A stretch of DNA of 18,954 bases from Multifurca ochricompacta (lineage: Eukaryota > Basidiomycota > Agaricomycetes > Russulales > Russulaceae). Made by a program: the position numbers and the translations under genes. How positions within the stretch are numbered: the stretch's first letter is position 1; each line of letters starts with the position of its first letter. The stretch covers positions 1-18,954 of the forward strand of contig WTXG01000489.1 of the NCBI GenBank assembly GCA_022496185.1. The letters run 5' to 3'. The notes under the pieces are model-generated. The model was given only the letters and a program-made list of their open reading frames with translations, searched no databases and was not told the DNA's origin. Shown here one piece after another: positions 8,217 to 16,900 of the stretch.

Positions 8217-9719
8217 GTGGCTTCCAGCCGCAGTCAGACCCTGTTTAAAGAAGAGCTCATCGAACGCAGAGACGAGAATAATCTTTCACAACAAGTACTT
8301 GGCTCTGCCGCCTGGAAAGATTTTGAATCCGAGTTTGGATACTACGTCTATTACGACGGAAGATACCAACCGGTAGAATACGACGACGAGAAGAGAGTTT
8401 GGTACCGTATCTGATATTCGGACAGTCGAAACTCTTGGGTCACTACAGGACCTGCACCGCCAGAATTTGGACTAGGGCCGTGGAGAGAAAATCCCCCGGC
8501 TATCGTTACGGACTCTGAACCAGAAGAGTACGTAGAAGAAAACAGTGAAGAAGCACCGGCATTAGCAGCGACTACGTCTCCGGTTGCACCCACAGTTGTC
8601 ATGATCAGAGCCCCTGCTTTGACAACTCCTCAGATATCCATACAGTCTACCAACACAGTCACCCCATTTTATCAAAACATGTCCACCATTGCCGCCCAAC
8701 TCCCCGACCCAGCTCCTCCACCACCAGTCATGGCGCCACCAAACATTCCTCCACCTTCGGGACGACTGTCAGGCATATTACCCCAGACATTCACAGGGGA
8801 CCGTTCACAGAGCAAGAAATTTATGTTGGAGTTTACTACCTTCAAAAACTTCAATCACGACGTCGCCCAGATCATTAACCCGTTCCAGCAGGCTAACCTC
8901 TTTCTCTCTCTCATCCGAGGAGAGGCTGTAGATGACTGGACGATGGAGCAGCTGGAATGGCTGAATGAACAAATAGAGAGTGGACGGCGAACCACGAGCG
9001 AAACCCTTTGGGAAACGATTGCCCAGAGGTTTAAAGATGCATTTACCGATGGGCAAGCCAAACAGAAGGTGGCCTGAGAACTAAAGTCTCTAAAAATGGA
9101 CAAAGGAGACCTTGATGCTTATGTCGCCAAATTCAGAAGCCTGGCCAGTAGAGCCGGATATGACACCGACGAAGAGGCCACGCTGGACCTCTTCTCCCAA
9201 GGGTTGCCGAACCCTTTGGTAAAGAACATCATACAGTTTCATCACCCCAACGATTGGGACTCCTGGGTTGATGCTGCCCGACGACAGCAGCAGGACTACC
9301 TTGACTTCCAAACACGCTTTGGGGTTGACACCAAAAAGGGAAAGACCCGAGACCAGTGGAAAGCGGCCTTCGGTATCAAACCGGTACATCACCAGAGAGA
9401 TCCGAATGCTATGGATACCTTGGCTGATAGGACCCGAGCAAGGGCAACGCTTACAGAGGACGAGCGTCAGACGTTGATGAAGGAAGGTCGGTGCTTCCGC
9501 TGTAAAGCACAAGGACACATGTCTCGAGACTGTCCAAAGAAGGGAGCACGCGTTGCTGAAGCTACTACCACCCCAACTCACCCCATCAGCAACCCACCTA
9601 CAACAGACAAACGAACCAAAGAAGAGAAGGCCCAGGACATATGGGCAAATATGATGAAAGAGAGCGAGGAAGTGCGCGCCATCTTAGTCGAGAAGGCGTT
9701 TGCAAAAAAGGATTTTTGA
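8217..9719 (+). pseudogene. Element A Gag
   Basis: One frame runs 501 codons from GTG at 8217 to TGA at 9717-9719, with two internal TGA codons (8412-8414 and 9075-9077) at places where CGA (Arg) would keep the family sequence. The region has an acidic, Pro-rich N-terminal part and a capsid-like Retrotrans_gag domain (about 8780-9250, LPQTFTGDRSQSKKFMLEF to LDLFSQGLPNPL). A CX2CX4HX4C zinc knuckle (CFRCKAQGHMSRDC, 9492-9533) follows. No ATG precedes the first conserved residues: GTG at 8217 sits in the context ACAGTGG, which suggests a lost ATG. Gag would form the virus-like particle and bind the RNA. The last codons overlap pol at a frameshift site. Confidence 0.88.
9704..9710 (+). promoter_or_regulatory. 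Candidate -1 ribosomal frameshift site between gag and pol of element A
   Basis: The heptamer A AAA AAG is in the correct phase relative to Gag: the first A is a third codon position, followed by codons AAA and AAG. The Gag stop is only two codons further on (9717-9719). A -1 slip leads into GGA TTT TTG ATT, the open pol frame that reaches the protease. A weak stem is possible about 12 bases downstream (GCTC at 9723-9726 with GAGC at 9747-9750, CCC with GGG inside), but I cannot show a stable pseudoknot. Confidence 0.7.
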
Positions 9720-11894
9720 TTGGCTCTACCCCATCGGCCTGGGCGCGAGCACTCCATGTAACCTCTGTGTACACTAGTCGCTTCAAATCTTTGAAAATAC
9801 CAGTACATTTTGAAACTACACAGAGGACGGCCGATCGAGATATCCTGGTTGATTCAGGAGCTACCGATAATTTCATCAGCCCACGATTAGCGAAAACTAT
9901 GGGGCTAGGGATGCTGGCACTCCCCCAAGAAAAGAACATTTGGAACATTGATGGGACTGCCAACCGAGCAGGAAAGATCACACATTACACTGATCTCAAT
10001 GTCCAAGTGGGAGAAAGAACAAAAGTCATTCGTTTCCTAGTCACCAATCTAGGGGATGAAGATCTCATTTTAGGATATCCCTGGCTAGCGGCATTCGAAC
10101 CAAAGATTAACTGGACGGATGCCACTATGGATAAAGAGTCTTACCCAGGCTTAATCACATCTCTGGGGTACGATTACCTGGCTCACCATGCAGTGGTCAA
10201 TGGCGTCACTAAAGTAGAAAAGGAGGATCCCGGACGTTGCTATGCCACGAAAGCATCAGAACTGGCCCAGAAAGCGACACAAGGACAGACCGAGAAAACC
10301 TTCGAAGAAGTAGTACCTGTCACTTACCACTGACATTGGAAGGTGTTCTCGGAGGAAGAGTCGCAGCACTTTCCACCAGCGCACCCCTGGGACCATGCTA
10401 TTGATTTTGTGCCAGAGACACCACAAGCGATAGATTGTAAAATCTACCCCTTGTCTCAACAAGAACAAGAAGCGTTGACAATGTTTCTCGAGGAACAGCT
10501 GGCAAAAGGATACATCCGTCCATCCAAGTCGCAGTATGCCTCGCCCTTCTTCTTCATCAAGAAGAAGGATGGCAAGCTCCGACCCGTACAAGACTACCGA
10601 CGCATAAACGCCTACACAGTAAAGAATGCCTATCCGCTGCCTCTTATTTCAGAACTCATTGACACTATGAGGGACAAGTCACTCTTCTCAAAGATGGATG
10701 TCCGATGGGGGTATAACAACGTCCGAATCAGGGAGGGAGACCAATGCAAGGCAGCCTTTAAGACTAATCAAGGCCTGTTCGAGCCGAACGTCATGTTCTT
10801 CGGTCTCACCAACTCACCAGCTACCTTCCAATCAATGATGAATCACATTTTCCGCGACCTTATTCTCACTGGCGAGGTAGTGGTGTACATGGATGACATA
10901 TTAGTGGCGACTACCGACGATCTCCTACATCATCAGGAGCGAGTTCACCAGGTGTTGGATATCCTACACAAGCACGACTTATATCTCAAACCGTCAAAAT
11001 GCTCATTTGAACAACGAAGTGTCGAGTACTTGGGGGTCATCTTGGAAGGAGGACACGTACGGATGGATCCGGTAAAGGTGCAGGGAATCCAGGAATGGCC
11101 CACGCCTACATGTATCAAGGAAGTCAGATCCTTTATAGGATTCTGCAACTTCTATAGGTGTTTCGTACGGGGGTTCTCTGGAATCGCGCAGCCACTCAAC
11201 GGACTGTTAAAAAAGGATGTCCCCTGGCATTGGGGACAAGAGCAACAACAAGCATTTGAACATATCCGAGACATTGTTGGCTCAGAGCCTGTCCTTCTGC
11301 AACCGGATCTAGCAAAACCGTTTGAACTTGAAGTCGACGCCTCCCGCTTCGCTGTCGGGGCAGTATTAAATCAGAGGGACACAACGGGGATGCTCCACCC
11401 AGTGGCCTTTTTCTCCGAGACGTTCTCATCGGCCGAACAAAATTATGACATTTGGGATCGCGAGCTCCTCGCCATTGTCAAAGCCCTATGACATTGGAGG
11501 CCATATCTAGCCGGGACCCCTCATAAAACCATCATCCACACCGACCATTCCAACCTTTTATATTGGAAAGAACCCCACAAGATCAGTCGACGAGTCGCCC
11601 GCGAAGTCTTGGAACTTGAGGAGTATGACTTCACGCTGAAGCATATTGCTGGAAATCGTAACGCCCGGGCAGATGCTCTATCACAAAGGGCAGATAAACA
11701 AGGAGGCGAAGAAGACAATGAAAATATCACCGTACTCCCTGAAGAGGTCTTCATGCGTACAGCAGTCGTCAGTCTCCATGATATGGATCTATGGGCACAA
11801 GTATCGCAGAATATGAATCAACAACTATGCGAAACATGGGCAGGAGCACATAACCTAAAGAAAATTGATGGCCTCTGGTGGAAGGATGGGGATT
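9710..11894 (+). pseudogene. Element A Pol: protease, reverse transcriptase, RNase H
   Basis: In one frame, entered by the -1 shift, the region encodes an aspartic protease (Asp-Ser-Gly-Ala at 9851-9862, then TDNFISPRLAKTMGL). RT follows with FFFIKKKDGKLRPVQDYRR, FSKMDVRWGYNN, FGLTNSPATFQSMMN and the YMDD catalytic motif at 10886-10897. RNase H follows with FELEVDASRFAVGAVLNQ, TIIHTDHSNLLYW and a C-terminal HIAGNRNARADALSQR. Three TGA codons interrupt it (10331, 11489 and 11894), each where CGA is expected. There is no frameshift in this 2.2 kb, so reversal of the stops alone would leave all catalytic residues intact. Confidence 0.92.
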
Positions 11895-11896
11895 GA

Positions 11897-13193
11897 CTCG
11901 TTGTCACCAGTGGCGACAACATTAAGAGGGGGTGATCCATTTTCACCACGACCTCCCCTCCGCAGGACACCCAGGCATTGCCAACACCTACGCGCTTGCC
12001 AAACGAGACTACTGGTGGCCGAACATGAAGAAAGATGTAGAGGACTATGTTAAAGGATGTGCGGAATGCCAGGCCAATAAAGTAAACACGCACCCGCACC
12101 CACCAGCATTGTTCCCGATCACACCAGTGGCCTCACTACCATTCCAGACCATTGCAATGGACTTCATCGTCAAGCTCCCCATCTCTAGAGGTTTTGACTC
12201 CATCCTGACGATCACCGACCACGATTGCTCCAAAGCGGCACTGTTTATACCATGCAACGAGTCCATCACAGCAGAGGGAGTAGCCAAACTTTACCTGGAC
12301 CACGTCTACAGACACTACGGCCTCCCAGAAAAGATCATTTCCGACCGCGACCCGCGCTTCACCTCCGCATTTGCAAGGCACTCTGCAAGGTCTTGGACAT
12401 CACCCAGAACATCTCACCGCCTACCATCCGCAGACTGATGGACAGTCGGAAAGAACGAACCAATGGCTAGAACAGTACCTTCGATTCTGGTGCAACAGAC
12501 GACAGGATGATTGGGCTGATTGGCTGGCCATGGCAGAATTTGCGCACAACTCATGGCCAATGGAACCACCAAAACCCGCCATTCTCACTTATCATGGGAT
12601 GGACGCCACGGACGACCTGGACCAATAAGCCGACAAACGTTCCATCAGCTGCGCAGCGTATCGACCAATGGAAGGAGGTTAGGAAATCGGCCAATGAGAA
12701 TTGCTCAAGGCGCAAAAAACGCTATTGGATAGGCCTTCAAGTTCACACCTTATCGGACCAATGACCTCGTTTGGCTGGAAGGGAAGAACATTCACACGTC
12801 ACATCCCACGGCCAAGTTAGCGCCCCGACGTCATGGACCATTCAAGATAACAAGGAAGCTGTCAGATGTATCATACGAACTCGAGCTTCCATCCACATGG
12901 AGAATTCACCCAGTCTTCCATGCCAAACTCCTGACACCCTATAGAGAGACGTCCCTACATGGGGAAAACTTCCCAAAACCTCCCCCTGAATTAATCGATG
13001 GGGAAGCGGAGTGGGAAGTGGAGCGATTCTAGACTCCCAGCGGAAAGGCCGAGGGCGCAAACTACATTACCTAGTCAAGTGGAAAGGGTTCCCAGACTCT
13101 GACAACTCGTGGGAGCCAACCGGGAATATCTTTGCTCCGGTCCTTATCTCGGAGTTTCATGACCGACACCCAGAAGCGCCCAGAGACAGTTAA
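11897..13193 (+). pseudogene. Element A integrase with C-terminal chromodomain
   Basis: The HHCC zinc domain begins with FHHDLPSAGHPGIANTYALA and ends with GCAECQANK near 12075. The DDE core has MDFIVKLP (first Asp near 12160), [10 protein letters not shown] (second Asp) and [14 protein letters not shown] (Glu). After the DNA-binding GPF/Y-like segment (APRRHGPFKI) comes a chromodomain, RGRKLHYLVKWKGFPDSDNS then WEPTGNIF, ending in TAA at 13191-13193. The chromodomain would direct insertion to marked chromatin. The reading frame is broken near 11930 (G run), 12374, 12416, 12620, 12725-12735 and 13026; most breaks are single-base losses. All catalytic residues can still be found, in different frames. 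Confidence 0.9.
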
Positions 13194-13206
13194 AAGGAAC
13201 TAGCCT

Positions 13207-14464
13207 ATGGACCCCAAAGAAATTCCCCAGTACATGCTTCCTCAGCAATGTCCTACTACCACACAATCAATCATGTCTTTTATTGCTGCCAACGCCGCCG
13301 TCGACGCCTTCACCTCTGATGTAGTTGTCGAAACTTCCCCTCTGCCCATCCCTCGACACACCCCTCCTCCCCTATTGATTATGAAGCCGCAGCAGCACGA
13401 GTCAAGAACCAATCCCCCAATCCCAATGACGATTTGAGCACTGTGAGGAGCCACACCCAAACGATCTATTGGGTATGGAACTAGATGACGAGGTTCCCGA
13501 GTTCCCATTCTTCGCCAATAACCCGAACTCATCAATGTACTTCCCACTCGAGATTACTCTGGCAGATGGAACTACGGCCATAGCTAAGTACATCTTTTAC
13601 ACCAACGGAGGCATGGATGTAGCGGGCTGTATGAAGAAGAACGGCCCTGTTTACGGGGCCCCGGTGTATTTGGAAGAGAGGTTACTGGACGCCTTCACCA
13701 CACGATGAGCGATGAACAGCTTGGTCACCTGGCTGCCGACGATTCCCGAGCGTTTGCCATCGACGAAGTAATGAACGACATGCGTCTCCCGCGTCTCAAA
13801 GCCGAGGTGATGAGACTGCGTAAGAACTTGACGCTGCGCACGACACTCAATAAACAGTACAAGGAACACACGAAGATGATGACAAGGTTGACTAGTGGGA
13901 TGTTCCAGTCGAGCAAGAGCTGACGGAGATCAGGAAGAGATTGGAGATTGGAGATGCGTATCAGACCATCGCAGAAAGGTACGCGGACACTTATGCGCGA
14001 CCCCTCCCCCCACGAACATTGGGAGCTGCCCCGACGCTTCTGCCGAATCGATTCGAGATGCCGTGTTACATGAGAACCCCCGTGGGGAAACGTGTTGGAG
14101 GTGCGACAGTAAGTACCATATCAGCTGGAACTGTCCCCTCAATCGCAAGTGGTGCCGCCACTGCCGCAGCAATTTACATTGGAGCCGATTCTGCATCTTC
14201 CGTCGCGTAGGAGTTACCCCGTCGATCATCAACCCATCAGGTTGGTGTGGTAAATGTCTCCGCCACAATGCGGGGCATAGGGAGTTGGACTGTCCTATCC
14301 ACGATCTCTGTCACTCCTGTGGTCAGCGCGGACCTTACGGATTTCTCCGCGCCCACAGATGCCCGCAAGACTCAGACAAGGAGAACGACACTCTGGATGA
14401 TCGTAATGTAGCCGATGATTATCTGGAGTTGATACAAGATGATGACGGTACGAGTCGCTTCTAG
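13207..14464 (+). pseudogene. Element A ORF3: helical protein with C-terminal zinc-knuckle array
   Basis: This extra gene starts with ATG 13 bases after the pol stop and ends with TAG at 14462-14464, just before the polypurine tract. Five successive shifts of the same sense (near 13372, 13437, 13703, 13915 and 14015) break it; allowing five lost bases gives 1263 bases, exactly 421 codons. It has a Pro-rich N-terminus, an acidic segment, a block with IAKYIFYTNGGMD and APVYLEE, and a charged helical region (AEVMRLRKNL, TEIRKRLEIGDAYQTIAERY). A Cys-rich end at 14093-14362 follows. Two canonical CX2CX4HX4C knuckles (CWRCDSKYHISWNC, CRHCRSNLHWSRFC) are followed by CX2CX6HX4C and a looser CHSC...HRC. 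There are no membrane segments. I know no function; nucleic acid binding is inferred from the knuckles. Confidence 0.75.
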
Positions 14465-14481
14465 CCGGGTCTGCTAGAACC

Positions 14482-14494
14482 AGAAGAGGGGTGA
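14482..14494 (+). other. Element A polypurine tract
   Basis: AGAAGAGGGG followed by TGA lies directly before the TGTTAC of the 3' LTR, the expected primer site for plus-strand synthesis. ORF3 ends 17 bases upstream. Confidence 0.75.
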
Positions 14495-15092
14495 TGTTAC
14501 AACCCCTACCGAGCAACCCCATTTTCTTCACTCTCCCCAATGCAGACCCTTCGTTACCGCCTACGTTACACTTCTTGATCACATCCCCGTCCTGGGATCC
14601 ATCACATGCCCTCCTTCCATCCCCGTGACCCAGTTTACGCTTGTTGACGTGTTGCTTGTCCATGTTTGCCTTCTTATCTTTCGTCCTCTTATCTCTTTAT
14701 CTCCTTATCTTAAGATCGGACACTTACTTAGTACCCTATCAGAAGCTAGGCTTTACGCCGTCCGCTTTCGTATATTCGGACCCACTTGACCCCGTTATCT
14801 TATCTATAGACGCCCACTAGATTACGTATATAAGTCCACTGTAACTACACTGTAGACTTCAGACTCGACTTATTGAATACATCGGTGCTTGTCTTCCGGA
14901 CATCCCTTTGGACGCTTGACTCGATTGCCTCAGTACTTCTGGTACTTTCTGCTCAACATCGTCTCCAAGTACAGCCTTGTTGACTTTGACTCCTCCCATC
15001 CAAACTACAAGGGATCCCATTGGTCCCTTATCCGATCACGAACAAAGCGCTGTCACACAGGTCGTGTGGAACGTCCCGCACCGGACGTAACA
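14495..15092 (+). repeat. Element A 3' LTR
   Basis: 598 bp, identical to 7600-8197 except at 14501, 14950 and 15034. It repeats the TATATAA box (14827-14833) and ends GTAACA before the ACTAC duplication. Confidence 0.97.
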
Positions 15093-15097
15093 ACTAC
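15093..15097. repeat. Target site duplication of element A, right copy (ACTAC)
   Basis: It directly follows the 3' LTR and matches 7595-7599. Counting only one copy keeps the interrupted ORF3 of element B in a single frame. Confidence 0.95.
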
Positions 15098-15601
15098 AAC
15101 TTCATCAGGGAGTTGTCCTAGCTCTGGAGTGACTGGCCAATAGACTGCAGCTTCATCTGTGATTTCTGGAGGGGCATAGATAGCTTCCAGACGTGCCCTA
15201 GCTTCCTGAAGCATAGCAAGAACCCTAGTCTGAACCTCAAGCTCTAGATCTTGATTCTGTGCAGTAAGTGTGATCGCATTAGCTACATTCTGTGAGGGAT
15301 CATCTGTCATGGGGAAGGAAGGGTGTGGTGGAGGTGTTGGACTCATTGGGGTGGCAGGAAGTGTCGGGGCATCCATAGGTCGTCTAAGGGCTGCCTTAGT
15401 TGCCGCGTCGTTTATTGCTGTGATAGTCTGGCCAATGATGGCAGGTTCTGTGGTACAGATGGGAGTGTGTCGGGATGTAGTCATTCTTGGAGTGTTTCGT
15501 GGTTGTTTGGAAACAGAAAGGCGGGTTGTGTGCTTGTTGCGGGCCAGAATGAAGGTCTTGAGTGGGATAGGGAAGGGGAAAACAGAAAATTCACCCCCCA
15601 T
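15098..15601 (-). pseudogene. Element B ORF3, N-terminal half
   Basis: The ORF starts with ATG at 15601-15599, immediately after the pol stop TAA (15604-15602) and in the same frame. This half encodes 168 codons without a stop: a basic, Thr/Ser/Pro-rich N-terminus (ARNKHTTRLSVSKQPRNTPR), a Pro-rich stretch (PTLPATPMSPTPPPHPSFP) and a predicted helix (ALTAQNQDLELEVQ-like, then LAMLQEARARLEAIY). The insertion of element A interrupts it right after GluValVal; it resumes at 7594. I recognise no known domain. Its place between integrase and LTR equals that of ORF3 in element A. Confidence 0.7.
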
Positions 15602-16900
15602 TTAAGGATGGCGTCGACCCTGACACTGTGGGAGAGAACTATGATACTGCGTGAGGAGGTCCGGGGCATGACAGTCATCCTGATCGACCCAGGAGTTCTT
15701 GCTTGCCGGATAGCCAACCCAGCTGACCAGGTATTGTAATTTCCTATTACAACCTACGAGTCTGTGGTTCAGGATGGAGGTGACTTCATATTCTTCCTCC
15801 TGATTAATCAGATTGGGTGGGGGATGCAAAAAGTTGGGGCCATGGGCATCTGTTTCGCAATAGGGCAATAGGAGATTGATGTGGAAGACATTATGTATCT
15901 TCATGTGTGAAGGTAATGATAGGCAATAAGTGATGGGGGAGATCTGGGTCAAGATCATGAAGGGGCTGTAACATCATGGGGCGAGTTTAGTTGAGGGAAA
16001 GTGTGTCTTGAGGTGTTTACCTTCTAGCCAAACTTGCGAGCCAACAGAAAAGGCGGGCTGGGGTGGTGGAGATGCATGTGATCGGAATGCCTCTTCTGCT
16101 TGAGTGCATGCCACCAGGAGATTTTGAATTCGAGCATCTACTTGTGGGACATCTGTGTCCACTGCCTGGGCACTCCAGGTAAGAGTAGTTCCATGGAGTA
16201 AAGTGTGTGGTGTTAGCTTAGTTTTATCATGTGGCCAAGAGTTATGAATGTATTCGGCCAGTGGCAGGTAATGGGGCCATTGATGTTGATCATCACCGAG
16301 CCATAAGCATAGGTATTGTTCAAGCCAAAGATTCATTTGTTCACTTGAACTGTCTGTCTGAGGATGGAACACCGTTGATAAATTTTGTTGGATTTGCAGG
16401 ACTTTTGCAAGTGCATGTGAGAAGTGAGACGTAAATTGGGGATCATGATCAGAGATAATTTGTCGTGGGACACCAAAGAACAGAAAAATATGTTGATAGT
16501 ATAGTGTGGCTATTCCTTCACCCGTGATGTCTTTTGAGCATGGGATAAATCTTGCGGACTTTGAGCATCCTTGATTGACAATTGTGAGTACTGCGTCATA
16601 TCTACCTGATGGGGGAAGATCTGTAATGAGATCCATAGCAACATACTGAAATGGACCAGCAGAAGCCGGTACATCTAGTGGGAAGGAAGGGGCCTTTTTC
16701 GTAAGCTTCGGCTTATTTTCTTGGCATTTAGCGCATCCTCGGACGTAATCTTGTACGAATTCTCATAAGCTGGTACCTGAATATTCTTGCTGGACTTTTC
16801 GCATTGTCTTATCTATCCCTGGGTGTCCCACTAGTACGTGGTTGTGATGCTGTTGGAGGATCTCACAGGGTTTGACTAAGGTTCCGGGAAATGGGAGCTT
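15602..16900 (-). pseudogene. Element B integrase with chromodomain (broken)
   Basis: The zinc domain begins with HHNHVLVGHPGIDKTMRKVQ near 16850 and has GCAKCQENKPK near 16735. The core frame at 16636-15974 carries MDLITDLPPSGRYD (first Asp), QIISDHDPQFTS (second Asp) and TDSSSEQMNLWLEQYL (catalytic Glu). The frame at 15958-15602 has the C-terminal part VFHINLLLPY and a chromodomain (EEYEVTSILNHR, then RKLQYLVSWVGYPASKNSWV) before TAA at 15604-15602. Frame changes at about 15960 and 16640-16760 break the gene. The order and motifs match integrase in element A. Confidence 0.85.

Larger units (their letters stand above)
7600..15092 (+). mobile_element. Element A: full-length Ty3/gypsy chromovirus with an extra 3' ORF
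   Basis: The 7493-bp element has two 598-bp LTRs, TGTTAC...GTAACA ends, a 5-bp target duplication and the internal order Gag, protease, RT, RNase H, integrase, chromodomain, ORF3, polypurine tract. Protease-RT-RNase H-integrase order and the C-terminal chromodomain place it in the chromoviruses. It is inserted into ORF3 of element B in the opposite orientation. It is the youngest insertion in the window by nesting and by LTR identity. Five in-frame TGA codons in Gag-Pol and about ten small frameshifts in the integrase and ORF3 part make it non-autonomous as written. Confidence 0.97.

Noticed and set aside
7994..8248. ORF of 84 codons repeated at 14889-15143.
   Set aside because: It lies mostly in the two LTRs of element A and repeats only because the LTRs do; it has no domain and ends differently in each copy.
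13207..14464. ORF3 of A as an envelope gene by position.
   Set aside because: No signal peptide, no membrane segment, and a zinc-knuckle array in place of a glycoprotein layout.
7600..15092. Reassigned TGA (coding for an amino acid) to explain the five in-frame TGA codons.
   Set aside because: No fungal nuclear code with TGA as Arg is known to me. TGA is used as the end of Gag and of B ORF3, and the CpG context explains the changes more simply.
7600..15092. Repeat-induced point mutation (RIP) as the source of the stop codons.
   Set aside because: Classical RIP favours CpA to TpA and would give many TAA and TAG codons. The changes seen are few and in CpG context.
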